From Notamacropus eugenii (taxonomy: Eukaryota; Chordata; Mammalia; Diprotodontia; Macropodidae), in contig NC_092876.1 of assembly GCF_028372415.1 (NCBI RefSeq), positions 65,066,885 through 65,130,884 of the forward strand: a stretch of 64,000 nucleotides of DNA. Direction: 5' to 3'. The translations under genes were made by a program, and so were the position numbers. The notes beneath the pieces are model-generated. The model had not been told where the DNA came from. It worked only from the letters and a program-made list of their open reading frames with translations, and did no database searches. How positions within the stretch are numbered: position 1 is the stretch's first letter; each line of letters opens with the position of its first letter. This document shows positions 55,561 through 64,000 of this stretch, piece by piece.

Positions 55561-55845
55561 TAACTTGGAAGGAGGTAGGGAGTAAGCATTTATTAAGCTC
55601 CTACTATGGACCAGGCACTATATTAAGAACTTGAGAGATATTCTGTCATTTGATCCTCATAACAAGCCTGGGAGGGAGGAGCTATTATTATCCTCCTATT
55701 ATAGCTGAGGAAGCTGAGGCAGAGAGAGTGACTTGCCTGGAGTCACACAGCCAGTACATGTCTGAGGTTGGATTTGAACTCACCTTCCTGACACCGGGCC
55801 CACAGCTCCATTCATTGGGATACTTAGTTGCTGCCTAAACACAAA
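55561..55845 (-). mobile_element. MIR SINE inserted in L1
   Basis: 'agcatttattaagctcctac', 'aggaagctgaggcagagaga', 'tggagtcacacagccagtac', 'gttggatttgaactcacctt', 'tgggatacttagttgctgcc' - complete antisense MIR. L1 resumes immediately after. Confidence 0.88.
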
Positions 55846-56335
55846 GGGTGACATCATAAACAAATTAGAGGATGAATGAAAAAAATTACTTGTTAGATCT
55901 GTGGCTAGGGGAACAGTTCATGACCAAAGAATAGATAAAATAGACAGGAGGTAAGATGGACAAGTTTGAATGTATAACATTTAAAAGCTTTTGAACAAAC
56001 AAAGCCAATACAGCTAAAATTAAAAGAGAAACAGATAAATGGGGGGAGGGGGAAATCTTTGCATCAATTTTCTCTGATAAAGATCTCATTTTTAAGATAT
56101 GGAGGAAACTGATTCACATGTATAAGAATGAGTCATTCCCAAATTGAAAAAAATGATCAACAGACATGAATAGGCTGCTTTTAGAGTAAGAATTTCTAAG
56201 CTGTCAATAACCATATGAAAAACAGTTACCTAAATCACTAATAATTAGAGAAATGAAAATTAAAGCAACTTTGAGGTTCCATCTCACACGTATCAGTTTG
56301 GCAAAATTGATCCAAAAAAAAAAAGAAAAAAAGAG
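55846..56335 (+). repeat. L1 ORF2 fragment, second part
   Basis: 'aaacacaaagggtgacatca', 'ccaaagaatagataaaatag', 'ttttgaacaaacaaagccaa', 'aatcactaataattagagaa' and 'ccatctcacacgtatcagtt' follow the ORF2 C-terminal region in order. Confidence 0.8.
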
Positions 56336-56344
56336 AAAATGATA

Positions 56345-56760
56345 AATGCTGGAAGGGCTGTAGGAAACAGGTATGGCTTCATCCAAAACAGGTTATGCCA
56401 GACTAACCCCACTTCCTTTTCTGACAGGTTTACTCTTGATTTTGGGGTTTGGGTTTTGTTTTGGGTTTTTTTTTTGAGGAAATGGAGAAGTATGGATGAG
56501 GAAATAAAACAATCAGATAGATGCAGAACTGGTTGATTGATAAAACTCAGAGTGATTGTTTAAAGTCCAATGTCAGCATGACAGGAGAAATCCAGTGGAG
56601 GGCCCCAGGGATCTGTGCTTGTCTCTTGTGCTGCTTAGCATTTTAATTATTGGCTTGGATAAAGGCGTAGATGATATGCTCATTAAATCTGCAGCCTTCA
56701 CAATGGAGATGATGTATGAGAGCAGGGGAGTTGGGCCAGGGAGTGTGCGAACACTACCAG
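56345..56760 (+). repeat. CR1/L3 LINE, RT core (piece 4)
   Basis: RYGFIQNRLCQTNPTSFSD matches GFIKNKSCQTNLISF; SSGGPQGSVL and LDKGVDDMLIK then match GVPQGSVLGP and the run-up to FADDTKL. A T-rich tract (56,465-56,478) and shifts interrupt it. Confidence 0.82.
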
Positions 56761-57225
56761 AAGGAAAAGGACATTGGGAAAATTGGGACTCCTTGGCCAC
56801 ATATGTTCTTTATGTGTGAGCCTTTCTACTAGCGTACTCCCTGCATGTACCCATTCTTCTCATTGATGTGATGTGTATTTGTAGAAGTATGTGCCCTGGG
56901 ACTATGGAATAATGCTTTATTACTATTGTTTTTTTAAAGCCATATCAGTAAATGACTTTAATTTATCTGTTGGTTGACTATTAAAGGGAAGACCACCAGT
57001 GGGGACCCATGAGCTATATTTTTAGGAATGTAGATCCACAGAGTGTCTTGAACCTAGGGCAGAAGTCATTCCCTTTGGGACCAAACTTGCAACTCTAGGT
57101 GCCAAGTTGTAGGTGTAGCTTCTAGAGAGTTGTCTACATCTATATAGTGATCACTGTGGGGACAGAGAAAATTGAGTGCATCTGGCTGTTAGAAAGCTCG
57201 GGATTAGTAACTGGAAGGATCAGCA
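56761..57225. other. No feature recognised
   Basis: Unassigned. Confidence 0.45.
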
Positions 57226-57229
57226 AAAG

Positions 57230-57500
57230 TTTCATGTCAGAAATGGCACCTGAATTGTGTTCTGAAGGAAACCAGGGGTTCTAGGAGGCAGAAGTTAAGG
57301 ATGGAATGCAGTCCAGACCTAAGGGACTGTTTGTTTGAAGGCACAGAGCCTGAAATGTAATATCATATGGAGAACAGCCGTCAGGTCAGTTTGATGAAAA
57401 TGAAGAGTGGATGAAAGAAAGTAATATGAAATCAGACTAAAAAGGTAAGTGGAGACCAGAATGTAGAGAGCTTTGAATGTCCTCTACAACTAAATTTAAG
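57230..57500 (-). repeat. L2-type region, antisense
   Basis: 'gttctgaaggaaaccagggg', 'tctaggaggcagaagttaag' and 'gaccagaatgtagagagctt' fit antisense L2, diverged. Confidence 0.6.
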
Positions 57501-57544
57501 GAGTTTAATTTAAGCTGGTTTCTGTTTCTCAAGATGTAGAACTG

Positions 57545-57740
57545 GGTTAACTCATGTATCTCCTACAGAGCATCCTAGCTTTATAGCTTGGAGTCAGCTA
57601 GTCCAACTCCTCCATTTCACAAATAAAAACTCGGACCCAGAAGACTGTGACTTGTTGAAGGTCACACAGGTGAGCAAATAGAAGCAGCTGGATTTGAACC
57701 CAGAGTTCCTGTTCTTCCCACTATACCCCACTGACTTCCT
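57545..57740 (-). repeat. MIR-type repeat
   Basis: 'gcttggagtcagctagtcca', 'gacttgttgaaggtcacaca', 'gctggatttgaacccagagt', 'ccactatacc'; same type as 5.64 kb. Confidence 0.68.
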
Positions 57741-58034
57741 TCGGAGATACTTTAAGGAGAGCATTAGGTAAGTCTTATAGTATCATGGCCAGGAGCTCTA
57801 ATGGTTCCTTAGAAGTGGAGACCTGCACATCTCAGGAACCTACCAAGAGTCCATGAGCTAAACAAAAACAGGCAACCCTGCCCAGAAAGAGTCTGAATGA
57901 AGACAAAACACAGACACCCGCTCCCCAAACCCTTGTACTCTAGCTGATATTTAAAGAGATAATATTTGGGGGCTGGAGATTTTCTGTTTGTAAATCTGAC
58001 TCTTCTATTTAATTAAAATAGCAGCAAAATGATA
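57741..58034. other. No feature recognised
   Basis: Unassigned. Confidence 0.4.
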
Positions 58035-58248
58035 TAATAACAGACTCCTCTTTGTGAGTTCAAATCTGGCCTGAAGCACTTACTAGCTGTGTGACCCTGG
58101 GGAAGTCACTTACCCCTGTTTGCCTCAGTTTCCTCAACTGCCAAATGAGCTGGAGAGGTAAATAACAAACCAATCTAGCATCTCTGTCAAGAAAATCCCA
58201 AATGGGATCACAAAGAGTAGACATGACTGAACAACAATAAATTATGAC
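58035..58248 (+). repeat. tRNA-headed SINE with RTE/BovB-like tail, head truncated
   Basis: 'ctagctgtgtgaccctgggg', 'tttgcctcagtttcctcaac', tail 'atcccaaatgggatcacaaa' and 'gagtagacatgactgaacaa'. Confidence 0.88.
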
Positions 58249-58440
58249 ATGAACTCATAGAGGCTGATTTCAGCAGACTCGGGCTGTGGAGTTGTAGCTC
58301 TGCTCTGGCTTATGGCTTTCTTGGGGCTCGTGCACTGTTTACTGTCTGCTGTATACTCCTCTGAGGTAAATCTCCCATCCATGATGTGAGTTAAGTGACA
58401 GTGAATACATGTTACAGAGGAGGAAAGAGGAGTCTGTAAC
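58249..58440. other. No feature recognised
   Basis: Unassigned. Confidence 0.4.
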
Positions 58441-58500
58441 ACAGTGTGTGTGTGGTTGTGGATTGAGAGCCATCCTTGGAGTCCAGAAAACCTGGGTTCT
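58441..58500 (+). repeat. MIR-type head, left of HAL1-type copy 2, with TSD
   Basis: 'ttggagtccagaaaacctgg' is the front of a MIR-type SINE that continues at 61,375. The last 17 bases, CAGAAAACCTGGGTTCT (58,484-58,500), are the left TSD. Confidence 0.75.
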
Positions 58501-59257
58501 GGCAGAGCCAAGATGGTGGACTAGAAAGACACTCTTACGCAGGGTCCTCCCCACAGCCCATAAAATACCTGTAGAGACGGACTCTCAACAGCAGAAGTGG
58601 AGAACAACAGAGTGGAGAAGATTTCCAGCCCAGAGTGACCTGAAAGGCCCAAGGAAACATCAATTGCACTGGATGGGGAGCAGAGTGCGGAGCCTAGCCC
58701 AGCCTTGGCCAAGCAGCGTGGTGCTATGAGACTCTGGGAGGAGGACACCTTGGGGGCAGAATCTCCAGTCGCAGTAGCAGATCCTCAGATCCCTTGGCCC
58801 ACAGGCACCAAAGGTCAGTGATGGGTGTTATCAGCTGGCCAAGAAGGGAGAAAGGCCTTCCCATAATTCCGGCTTCAGGCAGCAGCCACAGAGCCTGCAC
58901 AGTAGCCCTACGTAAGTTCCATTGTTGGAGCATAAAAACCCCTGGGGGCATTGAAGAGCTGAGTCTTACCTCAGCCTTAGGTGGAGGCCCTGGCCCAGTT
59001 GGTCTTTGTCTCAAACTGAATGGTGGCCCTGCCCATCCAGCTTATCTGAAAATCAGCCCCCAGTGCTGACTTGGGAACTGGAGGCCTAGTGGCTGTGGAG
59101 AGGTAATTGCTAAAATTCTGGGCATAAAAATCCCTCTCTGTGTCCAGACCAGTACACGCTTGATTGTGCCATCTTGCAGAAACTGAGATCTCACAGATTC
59201 CCAGAGTATACCTTACTCTTGACAAAGGACCCAAAAGTCAAGTAACTGGTTAGGAAA
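58501..59257 (+). promoter_or_regulatory. HAL1-type 5'UTR / presumed internal promoter
   Basis: CCAAGATGGTGG at 58,508-58,519 resembles the YY1 motif found about 10-20 bases from the start of L1 elements that fixes the transcription start. The rest is GC-richer than its surroundings. Open frames on both strands here (for example 58,409-58,729 and 58,724-59,014) match nothing that I know and are probably chance. Confidence 0.6.
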
Positions 59258-60373
59258 ATGCCCAAAAAAAGGAAAAAAAAAAATAAGACCATAGAAGGTT
59301 ACTTTCTTGGTGAACAGATATCTCCTCCCATCCTTTCAGATGAGGAAGAACAATGCTTACCATCAGGGAAAGACATAGAAGTCAAGGTTTCTGTATCCCA
59401 AACATCCAAAATAAATCTTCAGTGGGCTCAGGCCATGGAAGAGCTCAAAAAGGATTTTAAAAATCAAGTTAGAGAGGTGGAGGAAAAACTGGGAAGAGAA
59501 ATGAGAGAGATGCAAGAAAAGCATGAACAGCAGGTCAACACCTTGCTAAAGGAGACCCAAAAAAATGCTGAAGAAAATAACATCTTGAAAAGTAGGCTAA
59601 CTCAATTGGCAAAAGAGGTTCAAAAAGCCAATGAGGAGAAGAATGCTTTTAAAAGCAGAATTAGCCAAATGGAAAGGAGGTCCAAAAGCTCACTGAAGAA
59701 AATAGTTCTTTCAAAATTAGAATGGAACAGATGGAGGCTAATGACTTTATGAGAAACCAAGAAATCACAAAACAAAACCAAAAGAATGAAAAAAATGGAA
59801 GATAATGTGAAATATCTCATTGGAAAAACAACTGACCTGGAAAATAGATCCAAGAGAGACAATTTAAAAATTATGGGTCTACCTGAAAGCCATGATCAAA
59901 AAAAGAGCCTAGACATCATCTTTCATGAAATTATCAAGGAAAACTGCCCTGAGATTCTAGAACCAGAGGGCAAAATAAATATTGAAAGAATCCACCAATC
60001 ACCACAGGAAAGAGATCCAAAAAGAGAAACTCCTAGGAACATTGTGGCCAAATTTCAGAGTTCCCAGGTCAAGGAGAAAATATTGCAAGCAGCTAGAAAG
60101 AAACAATTCAAGTATTGTGGAAATACAATCAGGATAACACAAGATCTAGCAGCTTCTATATTAAGGGATTGAAGGACATGGAATATCACATTCCAGAAGT
60201 CAAAGGAACTAGGACTAAAACCAAGAATCACCTACCCAGCAAAACTGAGTATAATACTTCAGGGGAAAAATTGGTCTTTCAATGAAATAGAGGACTTTCA
60301 AGCATTCTTGATGAAAAGACCAGAGCTGAAAAGAAAATTTGACCTTCAAACACAAGAATGAAGAGAAGCATGA
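59258..60373 (+). pseudogene. HAL1-type ORF1 (L1 ORF1p-like), nearly open
   Basis: RNA-binding, coiled-coil protein related to L1 ORF1p, about 371 codons. The start MPKKRKKKNKTIEGYFLGEQ is Lys-rich. Residues about 50-175 form a coiled coil (EELKKDFKNQVREVEEKLGR, NILKSRLTQLAKEVQKANEE). The RRM includes DLENRSKRDNLKIMGLPESH and SLDIIFHEIIKENCPE. The C-terminal domain includes RIHQSPQERDPKRETPRN, IVAKFQSSQVKEKILQAARK and RITYPAKLSIILQG. Damage: a one-base loss at about 59,675 is offset by a one-base gain in an A-run at about 59,790, leaving some 38 residues misread. A TGA at 60,170-60,172 and a TGA at 60,359-60,361 precede the usual stop at 60,371. Confidence 0.9.
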
Positions 60374-60493
60374 AAAGGTAAATAGCAAAGAGAAGTCATA
60401 AGGGACTTACTAAAGTTGAACTGTTTACATTCCTACATGGAAAGACAATATTTGTAACTCTTGAAACTTTTCAGTATCTGGGTAGTGGGTGGG

Positions 60494-60495
<2 letters not shown>

Positions 60496-60533
<38 letters not shown>
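60496..60533. repeat. (CA)n microsatellite in HAL1-type copy 2
   Basis: About 19 AC units, read directly. Confidence 0.95.
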
Positions 60534-60536
<3 letters not shown>

Positions 60537-61357
60537 CACAGAGTTGAATAGGATGGGATCATATCTAAAAAAAATGAAATTAAGCAGTGAGAGAGAAATA
60601 TATTGGGAGAAGAAAGGGAGAAATGGAATGGGGCAAATTATCTCTCATAAAAGAGGCAAGCAAAAGACTTTTCAGTGAAGGGAAAAAAGAGAGGAGGTGA
60701 GAGAAAAACATGAAGCTTACTCATCACATTCGACTAAAGGAAGAAATAAAATGCACAATCATTTTGGTATGAAAACCTATCTTACAATACAGGACAGTTG
60801 GGGAGAAGGAGATAAGAAGGGTGGGGTGATGATGGAAGGGAGGGCAGTGGGAGGAGGGAGCAATTTGAGGTCAACACTCTTGGGGAGTGACAGGATCCAA
60901 AGAGAGAGCAGAAGCAATGGGGGGCAGGATAGGATGGAGGGAAATATAGTTAGTCTTACACAACATGACTATTATGGAAGTCATTTGCAAAACTACACAG
61001 ATATGGCCTATATTGAATTGCTTGCCTTCCCAAAGGGAATGGGTGGGGAGGGAAGGATGAAGAGAAGTTGGAAGTCAAAGTTTTAGGAACAATTGTCGAG
61101 TATTGTTCTTACTACTAGGAAATAAGAAATACAGGTAATGGGGTATAGAAAGTTATCTGGCCCTACGGGACAAAAGAGAAGATGGGGACAAGGGAAGGGA
61201 GGGATGTTAGAAGAGAGGGAAGATTGGTGATAGGGGCAATTAGAATGCTTGGCATTTTGGGGTGGGGGGAGGGGAGAAATGGGGAGAAAATTTGGAACCC
61301 AAAACTTTGTGAAAATGAATGTTAAAAGTTAAATAAATAAATTAAAAAAAAAAGAAA

Positions 61358-61500
61358 CAGAAAACCTGGGTTCTAACCCTGCCTCTTACATGTCCTGTGT
61401 GACCATGGGCAAGTCAGTGGATGATCTCTGAGCCTCAGTTCTCTCCTCAGTAAGAGGAAGATAGTAACACCACGGAATGATGGTGTTTTACACTAATGCT
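61358..61500 (+). repeat. Right TSD and rest of the interrupted MIR-type SINE
   Basis: TSD CAGAAAACCTGGGTTCT (61,358-61,374), then 'tgtcctgtgtgaccatgggc', 'cctcagttctctcctcagta', the MIR core. Confidence 0.82.
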
Positions 61501-61599
61501 TTGTTTTTAAATTTTTTTAATGTTTTGCACTATTGCTATCATTATTATATTTTCAGCCCAAATAGAAGAATCATAGTATTCCCCCAAGAGAAGATGCAT

Positions 61600-61865
61600 G
61601 GCATAGATAAGAACTAGTATTTCTATAGTGCTTAATTTTAAGGTTGGCAAAATGATTTGTATACGTTATGTTATTTGGTCCTCACAACAAGCCTGTTAGG
61701 TGTTATTATCTCCACTTCACAAATCAGAAAAGTGAGTCTGAAAGAGCTTGAATGATTGTCTTGGTCCCAACTCTAGAATTGGTCTGTGAGATAATATTTG
61801 AACCTGAACCTTCCCAATTCCAAGACCAATGCTCAGTATCCTACAACACCCTGCTTCAGAGGGGA
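61600..61865 (-). repeat. MIR SINE, antisense
   Basis: 'cctcacaacaagcctgttag', 'cttcacaaatcagaaaagtg', 'gataatatttgaacctgaac', 'ccaatgctcagtatcctaca'. Confidence 0.75.
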
Positions 61866-61999
61866 AGGAGATCTAGCCATGAAGTTAGAAGGGGCTTGGG
61901 GCTCCTTCCCAACTAGCTCTACACCTGCATTCTAACCACCAACCTCATCTTCCTACCACCAGAACCCTCAATCATCTAAGGGACCCTCTGGCTTTTAGT
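61866..61999. other. No feature recognised
   Basis: Short unassigned spacer. Confidence 0.4.
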
Positions 62000-62221
62000 A
62001 GTGAGCTTTCACATCATCTTGACCCAACCAAGCCTCTAAGTCCCTTCCCAGATATCTCCACACTATGCACCTCCTCCCTTCCCAGATACCCTTATAACTT
62101 ATCTTTCCTCATTCAAATGTAAGCTCTTTGAGGGCAGGGTCTGTCTGCCTGACTTATATTTGTATACTAGGCACTTACAAACCCCCTCTTCCTGGAAGGT
62201 AGGAAGTCCTTAACAAATGCT
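62000..62221 (+). repeat. L2 LINE 3' end
   Basis: 'caaatgtaagctctttgagg', 'gcagggtctgtctgcctgac', 'actaggcacttacaaacccc', 'aagtccttaacaaatgct'. Confidence 0.78.
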
Positions 62222-62264
62222 TTATCTACCTACCTACCTCTCTGCCTATCTATCCATTCAGTTC

Positions 62265-62357
<93 letters not shown>

Positions 62358-62450
62358 CATCTATCTATCTATCTATCTATTTATCTACCTTCTTTTCTTT
62401 TTCTTCCTTCCTCCTTTCCTTCCTTCCTCCCTTTCTTTCTTCTGTGAGAA
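62222..62450. repeat. (TCTA)n then (TTCC)n microsatellite cluster
   Basis: An interrupted TCTA array, mainly 62,267-62,386, grading into TTCC/TTCT. The Ile/Tyr/Leu/Ser-rich frame here is a translation of the repeat. Confidence 0.95.
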
Positions 62451-63884
62451 ATGTGCTTATTCAAAACAAATAAAAATACTCGCTGTGAAGTCAGAAAAGT
62501 TCTCATTTTATTTTAGCCAATTATTCTGCATTCCTAGTGAATGAGTCTCTCCCTAATGAAGAGTACACTTGCTTAGACAAACACAACCCTTCTTATCCTG
62601 TTCCTAATTCAAATTTCCCACCTTGTTCTCCTTTGGTTAGATGCAACCTCCTGAACCTCCCACTTCATGTTCTCCTCCCTGATAGGTTCCCCTTCAAATA
62701 GATCGTTAAGCATGCAAACAAACTTCTGACCTTTTACCTGATCAGAAGCCTGGTTCTACTAGGTCACAATTCTGATCAGAACCACCTCTGACTTACATTC
62801 TGCTATTACTCAAAGCTGGGAGGAGTTTTAATCCTGTAGAAACAGAATTCCTCCTTTTGTTTCCCACACTTCCTTCCTTCCTTTTTTACTTCCTTCCTTC
62901 CTTCCTTTCTTTCTTTCTTCCTTTCTTTCCTTCCATCTGTCTACTTCATACACATGGTTGCTGTATGACTAATGGACATGAAACACTAAGCTACAGACAC
63001 ACAAATGTAGGTGTGTGGAAGGATTTTCCATACCGAGAGTACCCTCATGCTTATCAAATTATACTTGCAAAGTCAGCTCCAGCAAGCAGCTTCCCTAGAA
63101 TTCAGTATTCACTTTTCCTGCTAAGGACTGAACCACTTAGCCACACACCTCCTCTTTTTAGAAAAAATTCCTAATGTCTTTTTTAGAACTTTCATGTCTT
63201 TTATGCATATATTTCATTGAACAAACATTTATTTTTTAAATGTCATTTTATTTTGTTTTTATATTACATACACTTAATTTTTTTTTGTTTTCAGTTCCAA
63301 AAGAAGCATTCCTAATGACAAAATCCTCTGGTGACTTGGTGCTCAGGCCTAGGGTGGGGCACTGATAATGTAATCATGAAGGCCTTCCATGCTCTGGTAG
63401 GAGGACTGAATCCGGATATTTTCCACTTCTGATTCTTCTAGACCCCAGATAAGCAGGATCCCAGAACAAAGACATGTTAAATAGCCCTGTGGGTGCCGAA
63501 AGCCCTCCAGGATTATTTTTACCAATGAGACTTCTTTCACTAGAAAGGACCATACCAGTGCTAGAACCAGAGACAGGATTTAGAAAAGTTTTCTGTCCAC
63601 AACAAGAGCACAGGATTACTATGGAAAGAGCTTATTTTCAATTCAAATCACTAGGTCTTTACTGAGTGATTAAATGTGTATAAGCCATGGTGCTGGATGT
63701 TACTCCAGCTTTTCGGACACCCACTTTTCATCCTTCTCCCCCTCAATATTCACATTCAATCAACAGCAACAAAATCTTTGCACATTGATTCTTCAATCTT
63801 TCTACCTCCTCAGTCTTCCCCCACCCCTTACATTTCTCTTCCCCGCCCCCCACTCCTGTCCAACTTATTTTCTTTATATTGTCT
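62451..63884. other. Mostly unassigned
   Basis: Only a TTCC/TTTC tract at about 62,866-62,936 is recognised. No gene. Confidence 0.45.
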
Positions 63885-63990
63885 TCCCCCGTTAGAATGT
63901 AAAGGCTTTTAGGGAAGGGACTGTCTTTTGCTTATATGAGTGTTCCCAGGGCTTTGCATGGTTCCTGACACACAATAAAAGTTCTGCCTA
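63885..63990 (+). repeat. L2 LINE 3' end
   Basis: 'gttagaatgtaaaggctttt', 'agggaagggactgtcttttg', 'ttgcatggttcctgacacac', 'aataaaagttctgcc'. Confidence 0.72.
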
Positions 63991-64000
63991 CCTACCTATC

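Larger units (their letters stand above)
58501..61357 (+). mobile_element. HAL1-type (half-L1) element, ORF1 only, copy 2, complete
   Basis: It begins GGCAGAGCCAAGATGGTGGA, has a 757-base 5'UTR, a single ORF1 (59,258-60,373), an inter-ORF-like region with a CA array and a 3' end 'gaacccaaaactttgtgaaa' then an A-rich tail (61,331-61,357). It is bracketed by a perfect 17-bp TSD (58,484-58,500 and 61,358-61,374), so both ends are intact. No endonuclease or RT is present. HAL1 elements are known in mammals as L1 derivatives that keep ORF1 and depend on L1 ORF2 in trans; I infer that this family belongs there. Confidence 0.9.

Noticed and set aside
58724-59234. Frames on both strands at 58.4-59.2 kb as host genes
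   Set aside because: They lie in the GC-rich 5'UTR of the HAL1-type element bounded by a perfect TSD.
59620-59862. Minus-strand frame opposite HAL1-type ORF1
   Set aside because: Shadow of the coiled-coil codons on the plus strand.
62217-62447. Ile/Tyr/Leu/Ser repeat protein
   Set aside because: Direct translation of a TCTA microsatellite.

Overview
The window looks like marsupial (metatherian) nuclear DNA from a gene-poor, intergenic region. The evidence is the repeat mixture: L1 with divergent marsupial-type ORF1 and ORF2, ORF1-only half-L1 (HAL1-type) elements, an RTE/BovB-clade LINE, CR1/L3 and L2 LINEs, many MIR/CORE-SINEs, tRNA-headed SINEs whose tail resembles the BovB/RTE 3' end, a poly-A-tailed tRNA-type SINE, and hAT-like palindromic MITEs. 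An opossum-like genome is my best guess, but I cannot fix the species. I see no intact host protein-coding gene, no tRNA or rRNA gene, no CRISPR and no bacterial-type operon. Nearly all long open frames lie inside transposable elements or their shadows.

Layout. Positions 1-9.6 kb are mostly unassigned AT-rich DNA with scattered MIR/SINE copies and a 3' L1 end (4.86-5.45 kb). Positions 9.9-19.8 kb are a four-level nest: an old L1 is split by an RTE copy with an inverted 5' part, the RTE is split by a nearly full-length minus-strand L1 (11,737-18,885, both ORFs broken), and that L1 is split by a SINE-like repeat. Positions 20-29 kb hold L2, CR1/L3, SINEs and an antisense, heavily decayed myosin regulatory light chain retropseudogene. 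At 30.0-30.7 kb is an RPL31 retrocopy with poly-A tail and probable target-site duplication (TSD), followed by a short interstitial telomeric repeat and a MITE that carries an L1 3' insertion. At 32.5-35.4 kb a minus-strand HAL1-type element sits inside a SINE. At 37.5-41.0 kb a near full-length minus-strand RTE sits inside an L1 fragment. Positions 41-52.5 kb hold old L1, MITE, SINE, MIR and L2 copies and a 3' L1 split by SINEs. Positions 52.6-56.8 kb look like one CR1/L3 copy broken into four colinear pieces by later insertions. At 58.5-61.4 kb is a second HAL1-type element, with a perfect 17-bp TSD. The remainder is L2/MIR and microsatellites.

How the parts relate. Autonomous LINEs (L1, RTE, CR1, L2) are present with their presumed parasites: HAL1, the poly-A SINE and processed pseudogenes for L1, and the RTE-tailed SINEs for RTE. 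Shared junctions and TSDs let the insertion order be read directly. I found no novel functional system. The most informative material is the pair of ORF1-only elements, the nested insertions and the 5' inversions. Family names are from recalled consensus patterns; no database search was run and most boundaries are accurate only to about 10-30 bases.
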